64,000 nt of DNA from Rhopalosiphum padi. Lineage: Eukaryota > Arthropoda > Insecta > Hemiptera > Aphididae. The translations under genes were made by a program, and so were the position numbers. The first letter of the stretch is position 1, and every line of letters starts with the position of its first letter. The stretch covers positions 10,409,178-10,473,177 of the forward strand of contig NC_083598.1 of the NCBI RefSeq assembly GCF_020882245.1, in the 5' to 3' direction. The notes beneath the pieces are model-generated. The model had not been told where the DNA came from and made no database searches. It was given only the letters and a program-made list of their open reading frames with translations. Of this stretch, positions 51,445 through 64,000 are shown piece by piece.

Positions 51445-54400
51445 AAATACAAAAATAATACAGATCATTGAAAAACAAATACATTTATAATTTCCATATA
51501 ATATATATTTAAATATATATTATATACTCTTATATTTATTTGTTTAAGTCTGTAGATAACAGTTAAAAAAATGCCATTGAATTATATGACCAAACAATAT
51601 TGCCTTATAAACAATTAACATGTATTTGTAATATTTTTTAAATAACTTTTGAATTCTTCGGTTGGATAAATTGTTTTAACTACGTAATGTAATGCCTATC
51701 AGTTATACTTAATAACCTTATTACATTTATCATCACAAATATTTTAATTTCAAAACAACTGGTTAAATTGCGTTCAAGATTATCTTTTAAAGTTTCACTT
51801 ATTTAATTAAGAAATCACCTCACTAGAAGCATTTAATTTGGTACATCCAACTTTCAAGTTTAGAAATAATGTACAATATGTAAAAACATCAAACAAGTTT
51901 TAATATAAAAAAAAATTCTAATATAATTTTCCAATATTGTGAATTATGAAAGAATATACCTACATATTGGTCAATGATTAACGAACATAATATTATTTTA
52001 ACATAGCCGCACAATATGAAAGTACAGTTAGCCATAAAGGTATATAAATATAATCATCGTTATATGTATGGGGAAATAAGTATATATCCTTATCAAGTGT
52101 AGATAGAATACGATGTGTGTGTCATATTATAATATGATATAGACATTTTTGAATTTGTACGTATATTTTGAATAATAATTGCAGTATCGATAATACATAT
52201 ATAATATGCACTGATAACATTGATATTTGATAGGTATCAAACATCTAATAGAATTTTGATGTGTGAATTACTGTGATGTAATAATAATATATTTCATGAA
52301 TAAATATACAACTTACGACTTATGAGTTATATTATCCGTTTCTTAATATTAAACTTAGTACGAAAATGTACAAATTATACACTGAGATTACATCCTGCAG
52401 ATTAATGGACATAGATAAAAATTGCTTATTTCTAGTTTTGTTACTCTAAGTTTTTAGTTCAATAATTTCTAAAGTATTTTATTTAAATAACTGAAACATT
52501 GTATGATAATATTCATGTAACATTTTAATCCTTATAACAACCATGACTACAGACTTCGTAACTATAAATTCCCTTGTAATCATTACACTATTAGCATTAT
52601 AACTACCTATATACAACCTACACAAGTTATTACTTAACCAAAAAGGTTCACTATTGATTGAATATTCGGCCTTATCTTACATAGCCCTTTTATTCAATAA
52701 TTAAAAAGGCCGATATTTTTTTTTAAATAAAAGTTAAAGAATTTAATTTATTTTATAATATCATTCAATATTATTTTTAAGATCAAAAAAGTATATTTTT
52801 ATAAATAACTTTCTTACAAGACTACACCAATACCAACAAAAGCCCTCCATGTGTACCATCTGCGCGTATATGTGTGAAAATATCATACATAATTTTTATA
52901 ATTTTTAAATCTGATAAAAGAAGAAATTAACAAAAATGTTATGTTACTATTTTCGCTGAAATTTGTCATATTAACCATTTTATCAACGTTTGAATGAAAT
53001 CAAATATTTTTATAATGTATGTCTAATGATAATCGAGGTTGGTTATTAAATAAAATTGTAGCTCTTAGTTTTTAAATGCTGTTTGAATTTTATTCAGAGG
53101 CACATTTTAGTTTCATTACTTTAAACTTATTTTACTTGACATTTTAAGTGTTTCTGCTAATAATTTTGTTTTTTTCTTTTAAATTTTTGATTTTTATTTG
53201 GATTAAACTATTACTATTAAAGAACAGTATAAAATAAACTAAATATTCTTGAACTTAAAATTACCAACACATAGAACCTTAATAATATTATACTGTGCGA
53301 ATTAGATAAATGGACGTAATATAAAATGTTTATTATTTTTGTACTTCGTTTTCCATTTCACTAGTGTTATAATATAAATAACTGGTAATTTGATAATATT
53401 TTCCATTTTTCTCTTCTCTATGTTTTAACTGTATTTATTATTATTTTTCATGCTCATTATATTTTTTTAGTTGTATCGATTGTGTTTTTAAGCTACAAAA
53501 TAGTAAAATAACCTTCTTATTAGTTTATATTCCATAATAACATATAGTTTATATTTAAGTTTAAATACTTTACCAAATTAAATAAAAACTATACGAAAAG
53601 AATATTTATAATAATTTCTAGGTTATTCAAAGTAATATTTGAAACAATATAAAAATATTTTTTACCTTTACAATATTTTTTTTTATTAATGATTACAGAA
53701 TCATGATATACAAATAAATAATCATTATTTTATTTCATTTAAAAAAAAAATACATATTTACAACAATATAGTAGATTTATTGCTAATTGATAACCATAAA
53801 TGAATTAAAATAATTAATACAAATTGTGGATAAATGGAACAAACTGAGATAAATAAAATGATTCGACTTAAAATAGAAATAAACATTAATTAATCCTCAT
53901 CTCATCATAATTGCAATCTATCAATTTTTAATAAATAAATGAATTGGGTGAGGCCTAGCATTGTATTGGCAATAATAATATATTATAAAGCTTATTAAAT
54001 CATCATAATATTTTGGTTTTTTTTTTAAACATTTATTTTAAAAGTATGCAGTCTATAATAAATTAACAACAGTTACAATAAGCATTTTTAAAATTATTAG
54101 TTAAGAAACTCAGTTATTAAGCCATTAAGGTAATGTAAAAATGAATCGAATTTCCATATTATAATCACAATTCACAAAAGTAACATATTTTACTTTATTA
54201 TGAATCATAATCCAAGAAAATAATTACTAAATTTTATTTTCAGAAGTATTAGGTAAAATAAAATAAAAACAAGATAAAAACTATTTAAATTTAAAGAACA
54301 ATACGAATTATTTTAGTGTACCTTCCTAGTCAATTATAAAACAATATAAAATACATATATTATTACATATAATTTCTTAAACAATGAAAATTATTTTTTT

Positions 54401-55780
54401 AAATTTATTTCTTACATTTAAATAATATAAAATCTATTTAAAAGTAAATATAACATTTATGAAATGAATTTATTAGTTAGAAAAATAGTAAGTAAATACA
54501 ATTTTGGTTATACAAATTGCAAAATAATTGTGATTTATTTAAATAAAAACTAAATATTTATATATAAATATATAAACGTATACATTATTGTTATTATGAA
54601 TTACGACAAACAATTCGTTTAATATTGTTTGTTTTATTATAAAATGTACATTTTTGGTGATTCGTTTCTTTGTGGTTGACAAAACTTAGAACTTCAATGT
54701 AACTGACGTAAAAAAAAAACAATAGTTTCTACATAATATCATTATAATAAATTGATATAATAATTAAATAATAAATAAATCATTTATTACTAAGAAAAAA
54801 AATTATATTGTAGAATTCCTCAATTAGTATATTTAACTATTTTAGTGCATGTTAATTGAAATATGTCACCGTAAAACTTTAAAAACAATATATATCACGA
54901 TTATGACAATTTTCTTTACTCCATAGTATTGAATTATATTTATACTTTAATAAAATATATAGTTACAACTTATATCTAAATAATTCGTTAATATTGCCAT
55001 TTAATTAAATCGTATTTTAAATAAAATCTTCAGCACTATGTTCAGTTATTTTAATTTATTCACATTTACATAATTTTTTATGGAATTCTTAACTTCACAT
55101 TGCAGTGTGATATTGCACTGTATCTATTGTTTGTAGAATGTATATGACTAATTACACCAATACTTTCACTCTGTAATTAAAATATTATATTATAATTTTG
55201 ATTTAAGTTTTATTTTTTTTTATTGATAACTTTATAATTGTATATTTTTCATGTATAATTGAGTTTTGTAAACTTGTAACAAAATTTTAATTAGAAAACT
55301 TTATTAGCAAACATTGTTTAAGTTATGCTTATATAAAATTTGAGAGTAGTTTCTGTTATAAAATTGAATCTAGTTGGTACTTTGGGGATCAAAATTATTA
55401 TAAATAGGTACCGAGAACTATTCTAAATAATTGAGAAAAATGGAAATTTTCACTACAATTATACAATGATATTTTCAAAATATTTAGACTAATTTTAAAC
55501 TTTTCATAATAGCATATGATATTTTTGAATTATATAGTTTTTTTTTATCCAGCAAATAAATGGAATAATATTTAAAATTGAAATAATCTATAAGGTAGAA
55601 AACATTAGATATAATAGATCGAGCTTAATATATTATAATCAACCTTGTCTACATTTCAAATTTTTAAATATTTTTTTACATTCTTTTGTGATTTTGTAAA
55701 TAATGTATATTTTTCGTTGACGATTTTGATAAACGATTGACAGGATCTAGTAAATAACTTACCCCTATTATTATTGTAAT
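51445..55780. other. AT-rich intergenic DNA
   Basis: No open frame above 60 codons and no recognised repeat beyond AT-rich low complexity. Confidence 0.7.
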
Positions 55781-56158
55781 AATATTATAATGCTCGCTCG
55801 ACATACCTATACGTCTTATGGACGTCATGACGAATCGGTTTTACCGCGGTTCGTCCATAATGTCCGCCGAAGTGGTCGTCATAACCGTTTCGTCGTGGTG
55901 GCAGAGTTTTGATCGATTTATAAGCTCCTCGCATACGGGTTTGACGAACGCGGCCGCCACCACAGCCGTGTGACGGATGTGCTTGATATGTTCTCCCGCC
56001 CCTTCGCCGCCGCCCAAGACCCCCTGAGCTCGCCACTGCAGTCCTCCGCCCCACCACCGCCTTCTGTCAGCTACTCGAGGCAAATGGTGTGTTTGCGTGT
56101 ATGTGATTTGTTTGCAATCGTGTGTATGTGTGTGTCTGTGTGTCTGCTGTGAACGCGC

Positions 56159-56200
56159 ATGTGTGTGTGTGTGTGTATATTTATATATATATATATATAT
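56159..56200. repeat. Compound (TG)n(TA)n microsatellite
   Basis: About eight TG units followed by TATT and about ten TA units, lying between the two open pieces of the GC island. It creates spurious Cys/Val and Ile/Tyr frames. Confidence 0.9.
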
Positions 56201-56281
56201 GTTCCTTCGAAGCCAGTTTTTCTTCGTTTCGCTCACACGACTCCCCGGTGTCCACCATCCCCTACCACCGCCATTACAACC

Positions 56282-56287
56282 GTGAGT
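56282..56287 (+). promoter_or_regulatory. Candidate 5' splice site GTGAGT
   Basis: ACAACC followed by GTGAGT, an exact match to the intron-side consensus, at the end of a short balanced open frame (YHRHYN). It would leave one base of a split codon. Supported only by the local change in composition. Confidence 0.3.
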
Positions 56288-56492
56288 TTCTTACTGCGAA
56301 TACGCTTTGCTTCCGAGGAGGGTAGATGGCTCGGGTGTTTCGCTTGACATTGATTGATCGGCGACAATATCTACAGCATGGTTGTCGGCAGTGTCGGTAC
56401 GGTCGTTTTTAAGGGACGGCTCTCCGCCCCAACCCATTTACTTTTCTCGCCCATTCTCACTCTTATTGCTCACTCTCTCTCACTCACTCACA

Positions 56493-56493
<1 letters not shown>

Positions 56494-56539
<46 letters not shown>
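56494..56539. repeat. (CA)23 microsatellite followed by a TC run
   Basis: A long perfect CA run, then ATACAT and TCTCTCTCTC. The Thr-His or Cys-Val frames covering it are artefacts. Confidence 0.95.
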
Positions 56540-56543
<4 letters not shown>

Positions 56544-56544
56544 T

Positions 56545-59500
56545 TCTCTCTCTCTCTTCCTCCAGTGACTGCATTTGGAATGCCATATACAAGCATATAT
56601 AAAGACTACGGCTGATGCTAGAAGAGAGAGAAAGTAAAATACGTAAATTATTTTTATTTTTTACGTACTCGCGATATAATATTGTTATTATGATGAAGAC
56701 AACAACTGAAAAATAAATTACACAGTTATAATATATTATGAGCATTTCGGAACCAAAACAACAATTTTCACATCATTTTCACGCGTTATGCCCCTAAAAT
56801 TGAATAATAACAAAGTTATCAATCATCAAATGTGTATATGTAAATACACTTACAGACCTATTTTTATAAATATATACTGTCATGCGTAACGTCGGTGTTA
56901 TGGGTTACGAATTTTGACGTATAAAGTAGATAGATAATATAGAAGAATTAATAGAAAACAGTAATATTTATACATTTGCGGTTCAAATAAATATTCTTAT
57001 GAATATTTTTCTAATTTTATTGCTTAAGTTATAATATAAGTACCTATTCCATAATAAACATAATAAATATTATAAGTATTATGAAATAAAAATGTTAGTG
57101 TTATAGCATTCTAATGCGGTATTAAGTACATTGATTAATATTAGAAACATTTACAACCACTTTACTTTCTATAATGGATAGTTATTGTTGATAAACAATC
57201 AAAACCTAGAATTAATTTTAATTATAAAAATTGATATAACGGATATTTTAGATGGTAAAATTATTTGTACTATTTAATATTATATTTTTCGTTTTCTATA
57301 TTATAGCTACCACAGTTCACTAGGAATATATTTACACATCGTACATCCATTAACTGAATTACTCAGTTTAGTAATAAATTATGCATTTAATAAATTAATA
57401 CCCTCGTGAAATTATTTTAGTTCGGCTTTTACATTGCATAAATTACTTGTAATCTAAGAAATTGTTTGTTTGTTTATTAAAATAATATAATTATGATCGT
57501 AAACGAAAATTTTAAATGCTCTTGAATCCAAATTCGAATAGAATATATTTTAATCACCAAAATAATATAATTGCTTTGAACTTTTTAAAGTTATTTATTT
57601 TTTATTTTTACTTTGAAAAAAAATGAATAGATTTAGTAGGTACATTGTTTTCATAAAACGTTTTTAAATGGTTCTTTTATTCAGTATTTTGTGTTTTACA
57701 GAGTTTAATTATTTGTTTACTTCCTTGTTCAATGTCGTATAGAAATGTATCAACTCAACTGGATGACTTCAACCACGCGGGTTAAATTTCGAGAAGTTTA
57801 ACTATCACTTAAGAGGGTATTTCACGGATGAAAAAGCGGCGCAAAACTTATAGTCGAATTTTCAAGACATTATGTTTCTTTTTCATTTATCTTAGTAGAA
57901 TACTAATATTAAATACAAATACAAATATCATAAATTTATAACTTAGCATTCAAAACTGATAAATAATCACTAAGTATACTGATAAAATTATGGTAGATCA
58001 ATATTAGGCGTGAAAGAATATATTATATTATTTTTTTTATCTATTACAGGATTATATTATAATACGAATTTCATGTTTTAATTTTAATGATTTTATCATT
58101 AAGATACGTATCATAACATAGAACATAGATTTATTTATTTATTACAATACCTATAATATTATGATCAACCAAATTATACGATATACCAAAAATAAAATTG
58201 AATTAAAATGTTTTTAATTGAAAATTTAAAACAATATTCTTTGTTGAATGTTTCTCCCTATATGAAAATTTGTGTTTTAAAGGTATAATAAGAAAAACTT
58301 ATTTACCACTCACGACTAAATATATTATGGTTGTGATCACGATATCATAACACTCATACAGTTTGACGCGCTACTGTGCAAATATGAATATTGAATATAC
58401 TCGTGTATAACTGTGTGGTTTAGTTTAATAGTTAATCGAAATTGGTTTATGTATATTATGTATACTTATTATTCATTATAATGTAACATATTTTCAGATT
58501 AATTATTTTAAAAACATAATAACTTATTTTTAAATGACTTTATCTCCTTCTATGTTTAAATTCAAATAAAAATTATATGTTTAAAATATTGTTAATAATA
58601 GTACCTATATAGTTATAATAATAATAATAATCTGACAATTTTGCATTTTCAAACTACGAGTATAAAATAATTGTAGTTTCACAATATATCATCCTCGGTG
58701 TCCAATATATGTTAAGGTACCTATAACTGTCACTCAAACACCTTCAACTAGTTTTCCATTATTATTTATTGATTGTTTTACTTAAAATTATGTTTACTTC
58801 AATTTCTGGAGATACGTAAGAAAATAATAACCTTTCATTGGTTTAATTTTTCTACGCCAATATAAAACAGATTTATCAAATTTTTTCTAACCTGGAATAT
58901 GCCAAATTATTCATTTCAGGAAAACTATCGACATCTTCTTGACATAAATTGAATCAATCAATTACTTATACTGAAATATAACTCTTACCGATTCAATAAC
59001 TTTAATATTATATATATTTTTCAATTATTTCCATCAACAAAGTACTAAATTAATTCAGAATTTACCACATTAAGATAAGAAAAATATTTATTAACATACC
59101 AATTGATTTGTATATAACAAATATAGTTTTAGCATTCCTACTTTTTTGCAAGACTATTTTAACATAAATACCGTTTCCAATTATTATTATTTTTATTAAA
59201 ATTTAGGTATTAATTAACTTACAAAAAAAGTATGTTAAATCTACATTAATCTTCATTTTTAACAATTTTACGATTAGTATTTCATTATTGTTTTCAAATA
59301 ACTGATTATATTTTAAATTATCACTTAGAGAAATTATTAAAGTAAATTTTCAAATTTTGAAACAGATAAAAATGATAAATTTATTGTAATTGTGGTTTTT
59401 ATGAAAACATATAACACCTACATAAAAATTTATTAAGATTACACATACATGTTCAGAAACTTAAATAGAGAAACACTAAAACTATACGAAACAACTAGGT

Positions 59501-62500
59501 TATAATGGTTTTTGTAAACGGAAATAATTGTCTGTTTCATAAATTTTAGTGTAACTTATAAATATACATATAGGTACATACTTTAGTAACACATAAGTAC
59601 ATAACTAATAAACAGGTGGCCTCTAATCTTCTTTTCTTTATTGATTATATTTCACGTGTTGTAATAAAGCGTATAAGTTTGTTTAAGTTAACAGTAAATA
59701 TACAAAGACTCAGAAATTTGTGTGTAGAATGGACTTCACAATAAATTGTAAAATGATTTACTTATAATATTATAGAGTTAATTAAAGATATGTAGACCTA
59801 AATCTTATCATATGATATCATAAATTATAATATTATAAAAATATTTATTTATAATGCATATTATTAAATAATAGATACTATGCTAAAGTTGGATATTGAA
59901 CAATATAACGAATTAAATATAATTAACAAATACATAATTTTAATATAAATTTAACTTAAATATTATGTACCTACCTGTTATTTTATTATGATTGAATTTA
60001 TTTTGTTAAAATAATAAAATACAAAATTATTTTACCTTTAACGTATTCTTACCCCAGTGATAATAAACAGTTTTTAAAATGAATGTGACCCCCAAAAAGT
60101 ACAGCAGTAATAAATAATAATGCAAGTTATTACTGGTATAATCGGATTTATCTGTGTTTCGTATCATATGATTTATTAACTTTCTCAAGCTAATGTTTCT
60201 TATTTAGCAAAGGACTTATCGTTTTGTTTAATGTCTAGTTGTAAGCTATGTGTTATGATGTTTCCTTATTTAGTTGTAACACGTAATGTATTTTTATAAT
60301 CACATTATATCCCCTAATAAAAAATGTATAACACCACAATTTATTTTAAAATACAAAATAAATAAAATTATAAACTGAATAAATCGTATTTATTAACAAA
60401 TGATATTTGAAGAAATTCATAAGTGAATCAATAAATTGTATAATTAATTTAAAAAAATTTGAAACATTGGATTTATTAGACATCAAAGATTTCAATATAT
60501 CAAAGTAAACTTGAAAATAAATTCTTATTTCAATTTTCAATACATATTATTTATTTATTGTTATAACTTGTAATGCTTAATAAAAAGTAAGCATGTATAA
60601 ATGATCAACAAATCAATATTTTATTCCTGATAGTTTGTGCTTTGAATTTGAAAAATAAATGTATAAATAATACTTAGTCTTACAGAGAGTAAAATTATTT
60701 ATAAACATTTTGGAATTATAGGTCATTGACGTTAAATACAAATCGACTAAAAGCAATTTGGGTTAGTCACCTAAGTCTTGCAGGGCCAACTATGATTTTC
60801 CGCAGTAAATTGCAATTTTGACGTAAGTCAATAAGAAACCTGGCGCATTCGAGCGGAAAACACTATTACTCCTTCGAGATTATTCATGTGTCATCGTATT
60901 TTCCATCAATAAAGTAACTGAAGGGTGGGCAAAAAACTGAGACAGCCTAAACACTGTGCCATCAAAACAGACGGTGCTATTTTCCAGTGATGATGAGACA
61001 GACAATCTTTCCAGACTGACGGAGTGAATAGCGCTGGTCTGGAGTGAAGAGGAGAACTAGACGTTTTGACGTTATCTCGTTAACCAAAATGAATTGGATA
61101 CGGTATTAATTTGATAGACTGAGAAATCGGAATGTCTTAGATTTTTGACAAAAACTGGTGGTTATTAATTGTTAGAGAGTCAAACAAAATACAAAAACCG
61201 TTCTCTAATTCAATATAATATTACATGTACGGGTAAAGTAAAAAAACCGGACATTTTATAAAATTCCTTGAAAATATATAAATGTATGCGACCAAAAAAA
61301 GAAAGAAATTATCACATATATCCCGAACAACTTTTACAATGACCAAAATTTAGCATATTATAATATAAAATATGAAGATATATTTAAAATCTTATTATTT
61401 TAAATACCTAAGTCCAAAGTAAAGAAAAAATGATTTTGTAAGTATTATATTTAATTAGGTAAACGTTTAATAAAAGTATAAATAATGATAATAATGATAT
61501 TTATAATAATAAACAATTCGCAATTTCACATAATATTTAACAAAATTCTAGTACCTTTAGTTATGGTCATAAATTATAAGAATGTAAACAGAATTTTCAG
61601 GATATGCCGTGAACTAAGCATGTCGCTTAACAATACTTTTTGAACTTTTCTTTTAATTGTAGATGCACGGCTATGTTGCGAGTTAATCAGTCGTTAAAAA
61701 ATATGAACACTGGTAGGTCACTCGTTATTTAGATATAATGTGTTTAATTCAAAGTTATGAAACTTTTAGAACAATAATTGTGTAATGCACAATATCAACA
61801 GTTTCTAAGATTTTAGAGTGGTGTCATGACTAACCTAAAATGCTCTGAATTATTATGCAAGATTATAGTAAGTAGTTTTACGACCTATCTTCAAAGTGTT
61901 TTGACTATTCTTACTAGGAAAGTCTTCTAAATTCCGTCTTAAGTTATTTGCAAATCGTCTGACAAGGTTCTCCGAACTACTCACTTATACATAGTATCAA
62001 CTTGTCAAAAGAGTGGTGACTACATAAAAGACGTGATGATTTTAAGTTAATAAACTATACTTTGTATAGTGAGAGAACACTCCACGGTCCAACGGTTTTC
62101 TGTGTATATTCACGCATAATAGAATCGGTCTCGATGGCAATATTAGCGTGCTTTCTCGTTGGACAGAGTATAATATTATTATTATTCAATATACCCTATA
62201 ATTTTCCGCTACTTATGTTGAAATTCATTTCTGTCCATCGGAAAGTGTGACTTTGATTACTGTACTCATATTTAATATTCAGCAATGTATGCAGTTAGAT
62301 AACCCTGTTTAGTACCGGTCTCACCCCTCAAGTATGATTATATTATTTTATATTATATAAAAAATTACATGATCTGTAACAATAAGATAGAGGTAAAAAG
62401 ATAATAGTTAAGATACGCTCAAAATATAAAGACAATAAATATTAATATTTAGGTAAACAAAACGAAATTAACAGATTAATAGTTAATACATTTGAAATGA

Positions 62501-62660
62501 GGAAAACATTATATCGATATCATAAAAACCTATAGGTACACCTAAATATATATAAAAATGATTATCAAGCACATTCAATGTTTTTTAACGATTGTCAAAT
62601 CTAAAAATTAACAAATTATTCTGAGTTATGTCTTGACTATTTTTCTTTTTGTTTGATAAC
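56545..62660. other. AT-rich intergenic DNA with one non-AT-rich block at about 60.72-61.08 kb
   Basis: The block at 60,720-61,080 (GCGCATTCGAGCGGAAAACA, then GAAGGGTGGGCAAAAAACTG) is much less AT-rich than its flanks. All frames are broken by stops; it could be a decayed transposon or conserved non-coding DNA. A milder patch at 61,570-62,330 holds a 62-codon frame (62,062-62,250) without a domain. Otherwise nothing seen. Confidence 0.5.
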
Positions 62661-62669
62661 TTAACATAA

Positions 62670-64000
62670 AAAAGGCAGGTAAGTGAGTAAGTGTACTGCT
62701 TTTTATTGGGTGTAAATTGGGTAACAATTATAGGGGTGTTAAATTTTAATTCAATGATATATCATATATATATTATATGTATATAATATTATCATTATAT
62801 ACAAAAAATAATTCTGAGCGGAAACGGCCTATCACACCAAATACCTATACCACCATATACCTAATAATATATTTATTTTATATAGCAACTATTAGTCATT
62901 TGTTTTTTTATTTTTAGTATTATAGTAAAATAATATAATTGTTTCCGAAAATATTGCATTTATTATAATATTATTAATATTTCATTATTGTAACAATATA
63001 TAATATTTAAGTATACCTACCAATCTATCTTATTATATTAACTTATATAAAACAAAAAATAATAACAACTTTCTTTACATAAGTACCGTAAAACAGTAAA
63101 AATAGACTCATAAAGTCATAACACATATAAATAGATAATATTTTAAAATAAATCAAAAATGTTATTGCGTATAGTAAAATTTATAATAATATAAAATACA
63201 TAAAAATTTAAGTTCACGCGTATAATATTTTTAAATTATAACAAAATAATCAGCATAATATTGTTATTTATCGTTTAAATAAGTAATTTCGTCCGAATTG
63301 AAACTTAAAATGTCTATAATATTTATTGTTATTTTTATACAGTTTTTAGATTTTATGGTTTCAGTAAGAACTGCTTATGAAGAATCTTGTAATAAGTTTT
63401 CAAAACTTAGATACAAAAAGAAAAGTTTTCATGAAGCTCAAACTTCAAACTCCGAAATATGCAGTTCGCAATTTTTCAATTTTTATGAATTTTAATAAAA
63501 TTCTAACTTTAAACGCTTAAAAAAAAATATTGTAACCATAGATTTTTGATATTTGAGTAATAATTTATGATAATAAATAATTTTAAAAATTAACAACGTA
63601 TAAAAAGCTTTGTAATAAATTTTTGCATTGAAAATTTCTCATGACTATATATAAATAGTTCAAAAATCTTCGAAATATTTTAATAATTTTATCGTAATTT
63701 TATAATATAATTATTTTATGAATATTTCAAGTATATACGGTTATTTGTATTTGAGTTACATTATAAAAAAAAATAAAAAATTGTCAAAAATTGAATTTGC
63801 ATAAAACTTCTTGTTTTTATTTTATTTTTCTTTATTTTCCCCGATCATGAAAATAAGTACCTACTGAGAATTTTTAAGTTTGACCTCTTTAAAGTACTAG
63901 ATTCAATTTAATATCCAAAACCAACCACATTTTTTAAAATCGAAGCATTTTATCAACAACTTATCGTGTACCTACTCATACACAAAAAAAACACATTATG
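62670..64000 (+). repeat. Dispersed repeat family, copy 4 (runs off the right edge)
   Basis: Contains GTACTGCTTTTTATTGGGTG, GTTAAATTTTAATTCAATGA, the TTCTGAGCGGA core (62,812-62,822) followed by ACGGCCTATCACACC, the segment shared with copy 1 (63,080-63,273), and a tail with CCAACCACATTTTTTAAAAT and AGCATTTTATCAACAACTTA. This is the most complete copy visible. The open frame at 63,298-63,495 is repeat-internal and is not counted as a gene. Confidence 0.7.

Larger units (their letters stand above)
55785..56350 (+). other. GC/CpG-rich island with short open frames: possible exon(s) or promoter of an unidentified gene
   Basis: About 300 bases of GC-rich sequence (55,800-56,095), then TG/TA repeats, then a second short non-AT-rich stretch (56,200-56,285). 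The plus strand is open from 55,913 to past 56,095, reading for example GFDERGRHHSRVTDVLDMFS, then a proline-rich SSAPPPPSVSYSRQM just before a GTGTGT donor-like site at 56,088. An overlapping ATG frame starts near 55,818 (MDVMTNRFYRGSSIMS). The second stretch reads SHDSPVSTIPYHRHYN up to a consensus donor GTGAGT at about 56,282. Minus-strand frames (55,785-56,057 and 55,841-56,236) are open too, so the coding strand is unresolved. The two plus-strand pieces do not join in frame with the donors and acceptors I favour. No family recognised. Confidence 0.4.

Noticed and set aside
56354..56745. Thr-His, Cys-Val and similar repeat-rich frames around 56.1-56.7 kb
   Set aside because: Produced by CA/TG microsatellites; no balanced sequence remains once the repeats are removed.

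Overview
The window looks like nuclear DNA of an insect, most likely a sternorrhynchan hemipteran such as an aphid. It is extremely A+T-rich and carries long stretches without open frames, decayed non-LTR retrotransposons and many AT microsatellites. It also has an abundant dispersed repeat containing a TTCTGAGCGGA core, which I associate with aphid genomes from memory. The only confident protein-coding exon is spliced and insect-like. The species assignment is inference.

Layout. (1) 1-35,709: AT-rich non-coding DNA, probably the large last intron of the receptor gene plus whatever lies before it. It holds a minus-strand ankyrin-like scrap (6.1 kb), a CpG-rich promoter-like patch (13.0-13.75 kb), two pyrimidine-rich tracts (16.2 and 25.3 kb), a LINE 3' fragment with RNase H and a zinc-knuckle tail (20.7-21.4 kb), a second LINE remnant with gag-like, endonuclease and reverse-transcriptase parts (31.7-34.15 kb), and several small inverted repeats. 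(2) 35,710-36,762: one long, strikingly GC-rich terminal exon encoding TM5, a very long third intracellular loop, TM6, TM7 and helix 8 of a biogenic-amine GPCR, best read as an alpha2-adrenergic-like octopamine receptor. Its 3' UTR runs to an AATAAA at 37,222. (3) 37.25-64 kb: AT-rich DNA with four same-orientation copies of a dispersed repeat (about 43.5, 48.4, 50.5 and 62.7 kb to the right edge), many microsatellites, and one GC- and CpG-rich island at 55.8-56.6 kb. That island has short open frames and a consensus splice donor and could be an exon or promoter of another transcription unit.

There is no operon-like organisation and no set of genes working together. The exons for TM1-TM4 of the receptor were not found, so they are either upstream of this window or too short for me to see; if upstream, the intron before the last exon exceeds 35.7 kb. 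I found no CRISPR array, rRNA, convincing tRNA, bacterial operon or previously undescribed multi-gene system. The best leads are the unidentified GC island at 55.8-56.6 kb, the promoter-like patch at 13.5 kb, and the compositional isolation and long, low-complexity loop of the receptor exon.
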